Below, one piece after another: positions 7,409-13,169 of a stretch of 13,169 nt of DNA (position 1 is the first letter of the stretch; each line of letters starts with the position of its first letter). The notes beneath the pieces were generated by a model. That model was not told the DNA's origin, made no database searches, and worked only from the letters and a program-made list of their open reading frames with translations. The translations under genes and the position numbers were made by a program. This stretch comes from Lachnospiraceae bacterium UBA6452 (GTDB lineage: Bacteria > Bacillota > Clostridia > Lachnospirales > Lachnospiraceae): assembly GCA_002441865.1 (NCBI GenBank), contig DJNY01000215.1, positions 3,130 through 16,298 of the forward strand, in the 5' to 3' direction.

Positions 7409-7477
7409 AAAAATGCATGTTATGAAATTGATAAAATGTCGAGAAATATCGAAAATTCAATTATGACATGCATTTTT
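7409..7477 (+). terminator. Long hairpin terminator after the helicase gene
   Basis: AAAAATGCATGT (7409-7420) pairs with ACATGCATTTTT (7466-7477), and AATTGA (7426-7431) with TCAATT (7457-7462) further in, making a long interrupted stem ending in a U-run. The A-run on the other arm means it could also stop transcription from the right, although no minus-strand gene is seen. It lies about 50 bases after the helicase stop. Confidence 0.65.
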
Positions 7478-7497
7478 TGCAATTTTGGACAGCAAAT

Positions 7498-7572
7498 TCC
7501 GGATAAGACAGGTTTGTCATAATGTGTGGATAACTATGTGGAAAGTGTGGATTTCTCGCTGAAAGCGGATAA
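7498..7572 (+). other. Cluster of DnaA-box-like 9-mers, all in one orientation
   Basis: Compared with the DnaA box TTATCCACA (TGTGGATAA on this strand), there is one perfect copy at 7525-7533. Four copies match at 7 of 9 positions: TCCGGATAA (7498-7506), TGTGGAAAG (7537-7545), TGTGGATTT (7546-7554) and AGCGGATAA (7564-7572). All face the same way within 75 bases. No dnaA, dnaN or plasmid rep gene lies in the window, so this is not evidence of the chromosome origin. It could be a DnaA-binding regulatory or titration site, or chance. Confidence 0.45.
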
Positions 7573-7611
7573 CCTGTTCAAAATCAGGCACTTGCAGATG
7601 AAAAAAATATC

Positions 7612-7629
7612 TTGCAAGACATCTTGCAA
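7612..7629 (+). promoter_or_regulatory. 18 bp palindrome, candidate operator upstream of the glycosidase operon
   Basis: TTGCAAGA (7612-7619) and TCTTGCAA (7622-7629) are perfect reverse complements around CA. A third CTTGCA lies at 7591-7596. TTGCAA-type half sites are common in operators of LacI-family sugar regulators, which would suit the downstream GH13 gene, but the centre is not the usual CG. The site is about 130 bases upstream of the -35, so direct promoter blocking is not obvious. Confidence 0.45.
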
Positions 7630-7728
7630 AATAAAGAGGATCGTAAAAATGCTTATGTTAACCGTAAAAAGATTCCTTTATAAAATAACAGCAGATGTAA
7701 AATGGCAGGCAGACACAGATATTTCACA

Positions 7729-7746
7729 GATTCCATGAGGGGAATC
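7729..7746 (+). promoter_or_regulatory. Inverted repeat just upstream of the glycosidase promoter
   Basis: GATTCC (7729-7734) and GGAATC (7741-7746) form a 6+6 inverted repeat around ATGAGG, ending 12 bases before the -35 box. This is a suitable place for an activator, but the short arms make chance possible. Confidence 0.3.
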
Positions 7747-7758
7747 CGGCGCCGTATC

Positions 7759-7787
7759 TTGGTTTTACAGATGGATTGTGTTATACT
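7759..7787 (+). promoter_or_regulatory. Extended -10 promoter of the glycosidase-ABC operon
   Basis: TATACT (7782-7787) is preceded by TG-T (7779-7781), an extended -10 element, with a weak TTGGTT -35 (7759-7764) 17 bases upstream. Transcription would start near 7794, about 42 nt before the ATG at 7836. Confidence 0.65.
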
Positions 7788-7835
7788 AAAGAACGTGAGC
7801 AGTTAAAACAAACTTCAGAAAAGAGGAATGAAATT

Positions 7836-9149
7836 ATGTGGGCATATGAGAGTGTGTTTTATCAGATTTATCCGCTGGGCTTTTGCGGCGCACCGTTTGA
7901 AAACGATGGTGTGGAAGTAAACAGGATTCAGAAAGTGATTGACTGGATCCCGCATATCAAAAAGCTGGGCGCAAATGCGATCTACTTTTCACCGGTATTT
8001 GAATCTGATACGCATGGATATAATACAAGAGATTATACAAAGATCGATAAGCGGCTGGGAACGAACGCGGATTTTGCAAAGGTATGTGATGCATTACATA
8101 AAGAAGGTATCCGTGTTGTGCTGGATGGTGTGTTCAATCATGTGGGCAGAGGCTTCTGGGCATTTCAGGACGTTTTGCAGAACCGTGAGAATTCCCGCTA
8201 TAAAGACTGGTTTGCCCGGATCGATTTCGGCGGCAATTCCAATTATAACGACGGGCTCTGGTATGAAGGCTGGGAAGGCAACTATGATCTGGTCAAGTTA
8301 AACCTCAGAAACGAAGAAGTGGTACAGCATATTTTCAGTGCGATCAAGGGCTGGATCGAAGAATTTGATATCGACGGACTGCGTCTTGATGTGGCATATT
8401 GCCTGGATGAAGAGTTTGCAAGACGGCTGCGGAGCTTCTGTGACAGCCAGAAGCAGGATTTCTTCCTGGTAGGGGAAATGCTGCACGGTGATTATAACAG
8501 AATGATGAATGACCGGATGTTCCACTCCGTAACAAATTATGAGTGTTACAAAGGTCTGTTTTCCAGCTTCAACAGCATGAACATGTTTGAGATCGTTCAT
8601 TCCCTTCTGCGTCAGTTCGGACCGGAAAACTGGACATTATATAAAGGAAAACATCTGTTATCATTTGTGGATAACCATGATGTTTCCAGAATCGCAAGCA
8701 ATCTGACAAATGAAAAGCATCTGCCGCTCATCTATGCCATGATGTTTGGTATGCCGGGTATTCCATGTGTTTATTACGGCAGTGAATGGGGTGCAAAGGC
8801 AAACAAGAGTGAGGGGGATCCGGCGCTTCGTGCATGCTTTGACGCACCTGTATATAATGAGCTGTCTGCTTTTATCACAAAGCTGGCAGAAGCAAAGAAG
8901 AACAGTGAAGCATTGAATTATGGCGGCTTCCGCAGCGTGGTACTGACAAACAGGCAGTGTATTTTTGCAAGAGAAACGGCAAATGAGAGAGTCTTTGTGG
9001 CGATCAATGCGGATGAGAACAGCTACACAGCACATTTCGATGCGGGCTGTGGACAGGCCGTTGATCTGATAACAGGCGATACACATGATTTTGGCGGCGG
9101 CAGCCAGCTGCCCCCATACAGTGCGGCGTTTTGGAAGATGGAGCGTTAA
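7836..9149 (+). CDS. GH13 family alpha-amylase / maltodextrin-type glycosidase, intracellular
   Basis: This 437-residue glycoside hydrolase family 13 enzyme should cleave or rearrange alpha-glucosidic bonds in maltodextrin-like substrates by a retaining mechanism. All four classical GH13 regions are present: DGVFNH (97-102), GLRLDVA with nucleophile D185 (181-187), GEM with acid/base E214 (213-215), and FVDNHD with D282 (277-282). The barrel opens with the YQIYPLGF strand, and a short beta-rich C-terminal domain starts at about 365. There is no signal peptide, so it is cytoplasmic and probably acts on imported oligosaccharides. The exact specificity (alpha-amylase, neopullulanase, glucosidase) cannot be read off. 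ATG at 7836 is chosen over the upstream in-frame TTG at 7776 because AAGAGGAA (7821-7828) sits 7 bases ahead and the upstream extension overlaps the promoter. Its stop is directly followed by the ATG of the ABC ATPase gene, so it is the first gene of a four-gene operon. Confidence 0.92.
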   Translation: MWAYESVFYQIYPLGFCGAPFENDGVEVNRIQKVIDWIPHIKKLGANAIYFSPVFESDTHGYNTRDYTKIDKRLGTNADFAKVCDALHKEGIRVVLDGVFNHVGRGFWAFQDVLQNRENSRYKDWFARIDFGGNSNYNDGLWYEGWEGNYDLVKLNLRNEEVVQHIFSAIKGWIEEFDIDGLRLDVAYCLDEEFARRLRSFCDSQKQDFFLVGEMLHGDYNRMMNDRMFHSVTNYECYKGLFSSFNSMNMFEIVHSLLRQFGPENWTLYKGKHLLSFVDNHDVSRIASNLTNEKHLPLIYAMMFGMPGIPCVYYGSEWGAKANKSEGDPALRACFDAPVYNELSAFITKLAEAKKNSEALNYGGFRSVVLTNRQCIFARETANERVFVAINADENSYTAHFDAGCGQAVDLITGDTHDFGGGSQLPPYSAAFWKMER

Positions 9150-9851
9150 ATGGCAGGGAAAACAGTTATCCGTGTAAAAGATCTCTATAAAGTATACCGT
9201 GTTGGCGACAGTAAGGTAAAAGCATTAAATGGTGTGGACTTTACAATACAAAAGGGAGAATTCTGCTCCATCGTGGGAACCTCCGGTTCCGGCAAGTCTA
9301 CCCTGCTGAATATGCTGGCCGGACTTGAAAAGCCGACCAAGGGACAGATCGTGATCGCGGGAGAACATATTGAAAAGAAAAGTGAGAACCAGCTTGTCAA
9401 ATTCCGAAGAGAGCATATCGGCTTTATCTTTCAGTCATTTAATCTCCTGCCGGCTTTAAGTGCTGTGGAAAATGTGGCACTGCCGCTTACCTTTCAGGGA
9501 ATGGACAAGGCAAAAAGACTGGAAAAGGCATCTCAGGTGCTTGATCTGGTAGGGCTTTCCAGACATAAAAACCATAAGCCGACACAGATGTCGGGCGGAC
9601 AGCAGCAGCGTGTCGGTATTGCAAGGGCGCTTGTTGTGAACCCGCAGATCATTTTTGCGGATGAGCCGACGGGAAATCTGGATTCCCATACTTCGGCCGA
9701 GGTAATGGAACTGATCAGGACGATCATCCATGAGCAAAACCAAACACTAGTTATGGTAACACACGATGATCATCTGGCGGGCTTTGCAGACCGGATCTTC
9801 CGGATTTCTGACGGTAAGATCGTCAGCATTGAAACGGGAAGAAAACAATAA
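9150..9851 (+). CDS. ABC transporter ATP-binding protein, MacB/LolD type
   Basis: This 233-residue cytoplasmic ATPase powers the permease encoded two genes downstream. It has Walker A GTSGSGKST (43-51), Q-loop FQSFNLLPALSAVENV (94-109), signature MSGGQQQRVGIARAL (147-161), Walker B IIFADEPTGNLDS (167-179) and H-loop histidine H205 (VTHDD). The GNLDS and FNLLPALSA forms are typical of the MacB/LolD/FtsE group, which pairs with MacB-like permeases that work by mechanotransmission or substrate extrusion rather than by classical import. The ATG follows the glycosidase stop with zero intergenic bases; GGAG inside the end of that gene, about 7 bases before the ATG, is the likely ribosome binding site, so translation is probably coupled. 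The substrate is unknown. Confidence 0.95.
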   Translation: MAGKTVIRVKDLYKVYRVGDSKVKALNGVDFTIQKGEFCSIVGTSGSGKSTLLNMLAGLEKPTKGQIVIAGEHIEKKSENQLVKFRREHIGFIFQSFNLLPALSAVENVALPLTFQGMDKAKRLEKASQVLDLVGLSRHKNHKPTQMSGGQQQRVGIARALVVNPQIIFADEPTGNLDSHTSAEVMELIRTIIHEQNQTLVMVTHDDHLAGFADRIFRISDGKIVSIETGRKQ

Positions 9852-9891
9852 TGGAGCATACAGCGCATGAAATAAAGGAGGAGTTCGTTTC

Positions 9892-11700
9892 ATGACTATG
9901 AAATTGAAAAAAACAGGAATTGCACTTTTGGCGGCAATGCTTGTCCTGGGGAATGTAACGCCTGTTATGGCAACGCAGACATCGGGAGCACAGCAGACGA
10001 CACAGACGCAGACAAAGACAGATACGCTGCAGGAAGAAAAGGAAGATGCGGTAAAAGAGATCGGAGATTATGGCAGCATCACAAAGCTGAAAACCGATGC
10101 GGAGACTGCAAAAAAGATAGATGAGCTTGTTGCCAGATATCAGGAACTGATCGGAACAGCGGATAAGGACAAGAATAAATCGGGACTTTCCACTTCCGCC
10201 AGCATCGAGGATTGTGTATCAAGTGCAAAAGCAGCAATCGATGCACTGGCAGCCGGGGATGATAACAGCGGTCAGGATGATACGAATGTGAATCCGTCTT
10301 CTACAAGTGACTTTGTGATGGTAGGCGGTGACTGGGTTACACCGGTTGCAACTTACGGACAAAATGTCAATATTGTGCTGCCGGTTGTCAATATGGGCAG
10401 TGTCAATCTGGCAAATGTATCTGTAACGCCTGTTATTTCTAATTCGGTGACAGAATGGCCGTTTGAGATCGAAACAAGCGGCTACACACAGACGATCACA
10501 GATCTGCCGGGAAAAGGTAACGGACAGAGTGATATGGACAGAAGACGGGAACTGACCTGGACACTGAAGACAAGGGAAGATGCACCGTCAGGATATTATA
10601 AGCTGCAGTTTACTGCTTTATATTATGTGGGAACAGAAGCAGAAAGTGCGACACTGACCACCTATGTAAAGGTTGTCGGAGCGCCGGGCAGCGGTAATGT
10701 GGAAACAGAAGGCGGCGGCAGCTCCACGCCGCGTGTTATCGTGACAGGTTTTACGACCGATCCTGCAGAAGTCAATGCGGGAGATACCTTTACGCTGACA
10801 CTGCATCTGAAAAATACATCCAGGCGGACGGCAGTATCCAATATGCTTGTTAATTTTACTGCTCCGTCGGAAGGCAGTGACACGGAAAATACGTATGCGG
10901 CATTTCTGCCGACATCCGGTTCCAATACAGCATATATCAGTTCTATCGGTAAAAATGCAACCACAGATCTCTCTATAGAAATGACGGCAAAATCCGATCT
11001 GTCGCAAAAGCCGTATCAGCTTGATGTGACAATGGATTATGAGGATGATGCCTATACAGCATATACTTCTACGGCAGATGTATCGATCCCGATCCACCAG
11101 GCAGCAAAATTTGAGCTCAGTACACCTGAGATCCTGCCGGCGACGATCTCGGTCGGAAACGAAGCCGATATCATGTTCAGTATTTACAATACCGGAAAAA
11201 CAACACTGTACAATGTACAGATAAAATTTGAAGGTGATTCCATCACAGGCGGTGAGAGCTTTATCGGTAAGATTGAGGCAGGCGGAACCGGAACGGTAGA
11301 TGCACTTGTGACCGGACAGGCTGCCACTAAAGATGACGGAACGATCAAGGCGGTTATCACTTACGAAGATGAAGCAGGCAATGAATCCAGTTATGAGCAG
11401 GAAATGACACTGATGGTAACGGAAGATACAGGAGTGGCAGGCCTGGACGACTGGGATATGGAGGAAGTGGAATATAACGACTCCACAGGCAGCAGCAAAA
11501 AGGTTGTGATCATTACATTGATCGTTGTTATTCTTCTTGCAATAGCAGCTGTTATTATAATTCTTCTGAAGAAACGGAAAGCAAAGAAGCAGCTGGCAGA
11601 AGAACTGGATCTGCTGGAAGAAGACGACGAAGAAACAGATCCTGCAGCTGACGGGGAAAAGGACGAAAACGGAAAGGACGACGCGGATGAAATTTCGTGA
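9892..11700 (+). CDS. Secreted, membrane-anchored beta-sandwich protein of an ABC system (COG1361-like)
   Basis: This 602-residue protein is exported by a signal peptide (basic MKLKK, hydrophobic core, likely cut after VMA at residue 27) and held by one C-terminal membrane span (about 538-559) flanked by KKRKAKK. The mature part opens with a Thr/Gln-rich stretch (28-45) and a helical, charged segment (45-120). It continues with three tandem beta-rich modules at about 140-263, 280-400 and 405-511, each with features of the CARDB/NEW3 type seen in COG1361 proteins (for example AGDTFTLTLHLKNTS at 296-310 and VGNEADIMFSIYNTG at 421-435). The cytoplasmic tail (570-602) is strongly acidic. AAAGGAGGAG (9874-9883) precedes the ATG. 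Lying between an ABC ATPase and a MacB-type permease, it probably takes the position of the MacA adaptor, or senses or presents extracellular ligand; this is inference. Its 3' end overlaps the permease gene by 14 bases. Confidence 0.82.
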   Translation: MTMKLKKTGIALLAAMLVLGNVTPVMATQTSGAQQTTQTQTKTDTLQEEKEDAVKEIGDYGSITKLKTDAETAKKIDELVARYQELIGTADKDKNKSGLSTSASIEDCVSSAKAAIDALAAGDDNSGQDDTNVNPSSTSDFVMVGGDWVTPVATYGQNVNIVLPVVNMGSVNLANVSVTPVISNSVTEWPFEIETSGYTQTITDLPGKGNGQSDMDRRRELTWTLKTREDAPSGYYKLQFTALYYVGTEAESATLTTYVKVVGAPGSGNVETEGGGSSTPRVIVTGFTTDPAEVNAGDTFTLTLHLKNTSRRTAVSNMLVNFTAPSEGSDTENTYAAFLPTSGSNTAYISSIGKNATTDLSIEMTAKSDLSQKPYQLDVTMDYEDDAYTAYTSTADVSIPIHQAAKFELSTPEILPATISVGNEADIMFSIYNTGKTTLYNVQIKFEGDSITGGESFIGKIEAGGTGTVDALVTGQAATKDDGTIKAVITYEDEAGNESSYEQEMTLMVTEDTGVAGLDDWDMEEVEYNDSTGSSKKVVIITLIVVILLAIAAVIIILLKKRKAKKQLAEELDLLEEDDEETDPAADGEKDENGKDDADEIS

Positions 11701-13084
11701 TATGCTTCGTATGAGCCTGAGCAGCCTGTGGAAACGAAAAGTGCGGACGTTTCTGACCGTGCTCGGCGTTGTGATCGGAACTGCATCTATTGTAGTCATG
11801 ATCTCACTCGGACTTGGACTTTCCAGAGCATCCATGGCCGAAATCGAAAAATATGGTGGAATAACAACTGTTACTGTAACGGAACAGGATTCCTATACGG
11901 TGGATTCGTCTATTACAGGAGCTTCTTCCAAGTCACAGACAGTGGAACATCTGGATGATGATCTGGTGGAGAATATCCTGCAGCTGGATCATGTGAAGGA
12001 TGCTTATCCGGTACTGGATACGGATGCACTTGCTATTTCCGGCGGTTTTCAGGCAAATATCCAGCTCCGGGGCGTGGCGGCGGATAAAATGCAGAATCTG
12101 CAGCTGGATCTGGGAAGGGGCAGTCTCCCACAGCCGGGAGAAGGGCAGCTTTCCGTTGTATATGGTAATATGGTGCTGGGTGATTTTTATAATGATAAGA
12201 CCGGAGAGGGTTATTGGTATAACGGAACCCTGCCTGACATCGATCTGATGACAGATACAATCCTGTATGTTTTTGATGTGGATCGTTATTACAATGCGGT
12301 CTGGGGTGGTACGGATGATAAAGGACAGGCAGTTACCATGCCCAAAAAATATGTAGTGGATACTGCGGGTGTCGTAGCGGGCGGCATGGAGGATTACAAT
12401 AGTAACAGTAGTTATGTATTCTGTGATCTGGAACAGCTCAAAACGCTCCTGCGTAAGGAATTCAGGGGTTCTGTGATCCCCGGACAGCCAACGACGGCAA
12501 ATGGGAAGGCATATAAGGATATTTACTATACCAGTGTTATCGTGAATGTAGATAACATGGATTATGTCCAGCAGGTACAAAATGAGATCAATGATATGGG
12601 CTATCAGGCAACCTCAAATGCAGAGTGGGTGGCATCCATGCAGGGGCAGTACAAATATATCCAGCTGGCACTTGGCGGGATCGGTGCGGTTTCCCTGTTT
12701 GTTGCGGCAATCGGAATTGCCAATACAATGATGATGTCGATCTATGAGCGTACAAAAGAGATCGGTATTATGAAGGTGCTCGGCTGTGATATGCGCAATA
12801 TCCAGAGTATGTTTCTGATGGAGGCTGGCTATATTGGTCTGATCGGTGGTGCGGTCGGACTTGGTTTGAGTTACGGTCTGTCAGCGGTGATCAATTCTGT
12901 GATCAAAACAGTTGATCTGGGCGTGGATGAAGCGGTCAGTGCCAGTGTGGGCTTATCTTATATTCCATGGTGGCTTGCAGTGATATCGATCGTGTTTGCG
13001 GTGCTGGTTGGTATGATCGCGGGATTCTTCCCTTCCCTGCGGGCTATGAAATTAAGTCCGCTGGCTGCAATCCGGACAGAATAG
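11687..13084 (+). CDS. MacB-type ABC transporter permease
   Basis: This 465-residue membrane protein has the MacB/FtsX-like layout: one N-terminal span (about 20-43), a large extracellular MacB-type periplasmic-core domain (about 45-325), and three C-terminal spans (about 327-350, 380-405 and 428-450). The conserved coupling segment YERTKEIGIMKVLG (353-366), the usual ATPase contact of this family, follows the second span, and the end is the typical SPLAAIRTE. ATG at 11687 overlaps the previous gene by 14 bases, with GGAAAGGA (11671-11678) as ribosome binding site. Together with the ATPase and the anchored beta-sandwich protein it should form a dimeric exporter or mechanotransmission complex. 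Without an outer membrane there is no TolC partner. The substrate, perhaps a peptide, lipid or cell-envelope target, is not visible from the sequence. Confidence 0.93.
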   Translation: MKFRDMLRMSLSSLWKRKVRTFLTVLGVVIGTASIVVMISLGLGLSRASMAEIEKYGGITTVTVTEQDSYTVDSSITGASSKSQTVEHLDDDLVENILQLDHVKDAYPVLDTDALAISGGFQANIQLRGVAADKMQNLQLDLGRGSLPQPGEGQLSVVYGNMVLGDFYNDKTGEGYWYNGTLPDIDLMTDTILYVFDVDRYYNAVWGGTDDKGQAVTMPKKYVVDTAGVVAGGMEDYNSNSSYVFCDLEQLKTLLRKEFRGSVIPGQPTTANGKAYKDIYYTSVIVNVDNMDYVQQVQNEINDMGYQATSNAEWVASMQGQYKYIQLALGGIGAVSLFVAAIGIANTMMMSIYERTKEIGIMKVLGCDMRNIQSMFLMEAGYIGLIGGAVGLGLSYGLSAVINSVIKTVDLGVDEAVSASVGLSYIPWWLAVISIVFAVLVGMIAGFFPSLRAMKLSPLAAIRTE

Positions 13085-13117
13085 AGCGTTTGATATTGCA
13101 ATAGAGAAAAAAGAGAG

Positions 13118-13146
13118 AAAAGACCATCTGAAAAATGGTCTTTTTT
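13118..13146 (+). terminator. Intrinsic terminator of the glycosidase-ABC operon
   Basis: AAAAGACCAT (13118-13127) pairs perfectly with ATGGTCTTTT (13135-13144) around CTGAAAA, ending in a T-run to 13146. It closes the operon 33 bases after the permease stop. Confidence 0.92.
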
Positions 13147-13149
13147 CAT

Positions 13150-13169
13150 GTAATAGGAAACTTCGTTCC
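13150..13169 (+). repeat. Truncated second copy of the post-terminator repeat
   Basis: GTAATAGGAAACTTCGTTCC agrees with 3667-3686 at 18 of 20 positions and is cut by the window edge. GGAA and TTCC can pair around ACTTCG. As at the first copy, it begins a few bases after a terminator U-run. Confidence 0.6.

Noticed and set aside
7498..7572. Chromosomal replication origin
   Set aside because: No dnaA, dnaN, rpmH or plasmid rep gene nearby; only the 9-mer cluster supports it, so it is reported as a cluster and not as an origin.
7526..7738. 70-codon + strand frame starting at GTG in the operon leader
   Set aside because: No ribosome binding site, composition unlike the neighbouring genes, and it overlaps the DnaA-like cluster and the palindrome.
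7776..7835. Upstream TTG start for the GH13 gene
   Set aside because: It overlaps the -10 box; the ATG at 7836 has a good ribosome binding site and begins directly at the GH13 fold.
10618..11835. 405-codon minus-strand frame opposite the beta-sandwich protein gene
   Set aside because: Shadow of a + strand gene with signal peptide, repeats and membrane anchor; no ribosome binding site or recognisable domain.

Overview
The window reads as chromosomal DNA of a Gram-positive, low-to-moderate GC gut Firmicute, most likely a Lachnospiraceae/Clostridia member. This is inferred from strong AGGAGG-type ribosome binding sites, intrinsic terminators with U-runs, a clostridial-type glutamate synthase, a DUF2812 protein, a RecB-nuclease/XPD-type helicase fusion and an outer-membrane-free MacB-like exporter. 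The genus cannot be fixed from the sequence alone. All convincing genes are on the + strand.

Layout. (1) 1-3112: the 3' part of gltB and the complete gltD, the two subunits of NADPH-dependent glutamate synthase, as one operon cut by the left window edge. (2) 3113-3662: a leader with a good sigma-A-type promoter, a 75-residue HPr-fold-like protein that lacks the phosphorylatable histidine, and a strong terminator. (3) 3663-3900: a gene-free stretch with a structured repeat whose first 20 bases recur at the right end of the window, in both cases just after a terminator, then a promoter and a perfect 13+13 bp inverted repeat. (4) 3911-4534: a DUF2812 membrane protein and its terminator. (5) 4535-4930: about 400 bp without a gene, holding short direct repeats and a consensus-like promoter with a palindrome between its -35 and -10 boxes. 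(6) 4931-7477: an 808-residue nuclease-helicase fusion and its terminator hairpin. (7) 7478-7835: a leader with a cluster of DnaA-box-like 9-mers in one orientation, an 18 bp palindrome and an extended -10 promoter. (8) 7836-13146: a four-gene operon made of an intracellular GH13 alpha-amylase-type glycosidase, an ABC ATPase, a secreted membrane-anchored beta-sandwich protein and a MacB-type permease, ended by a terminator.

How the genes work together. GltBD makes glutamate from glutamine and 2-oxoglutarate. The last three genes of the final operon form a plausible three-part export or mechanotransmission complex (ATPase, permease and an extracellular accessory protein in the place usually taken by MacA). 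The glycosidase ahead of them is joined with no intergenic base, so sugar metabolism and this transporter are apparently co-expressed. No phage, transposase, CRISPR array, tRNA or rRNA was seen. The points most worth a second look are the DnaA-box-like cluster, the accessory protein of the ABC system, the histidine-less HPr-like protein, and the post-terminator structured repeat.
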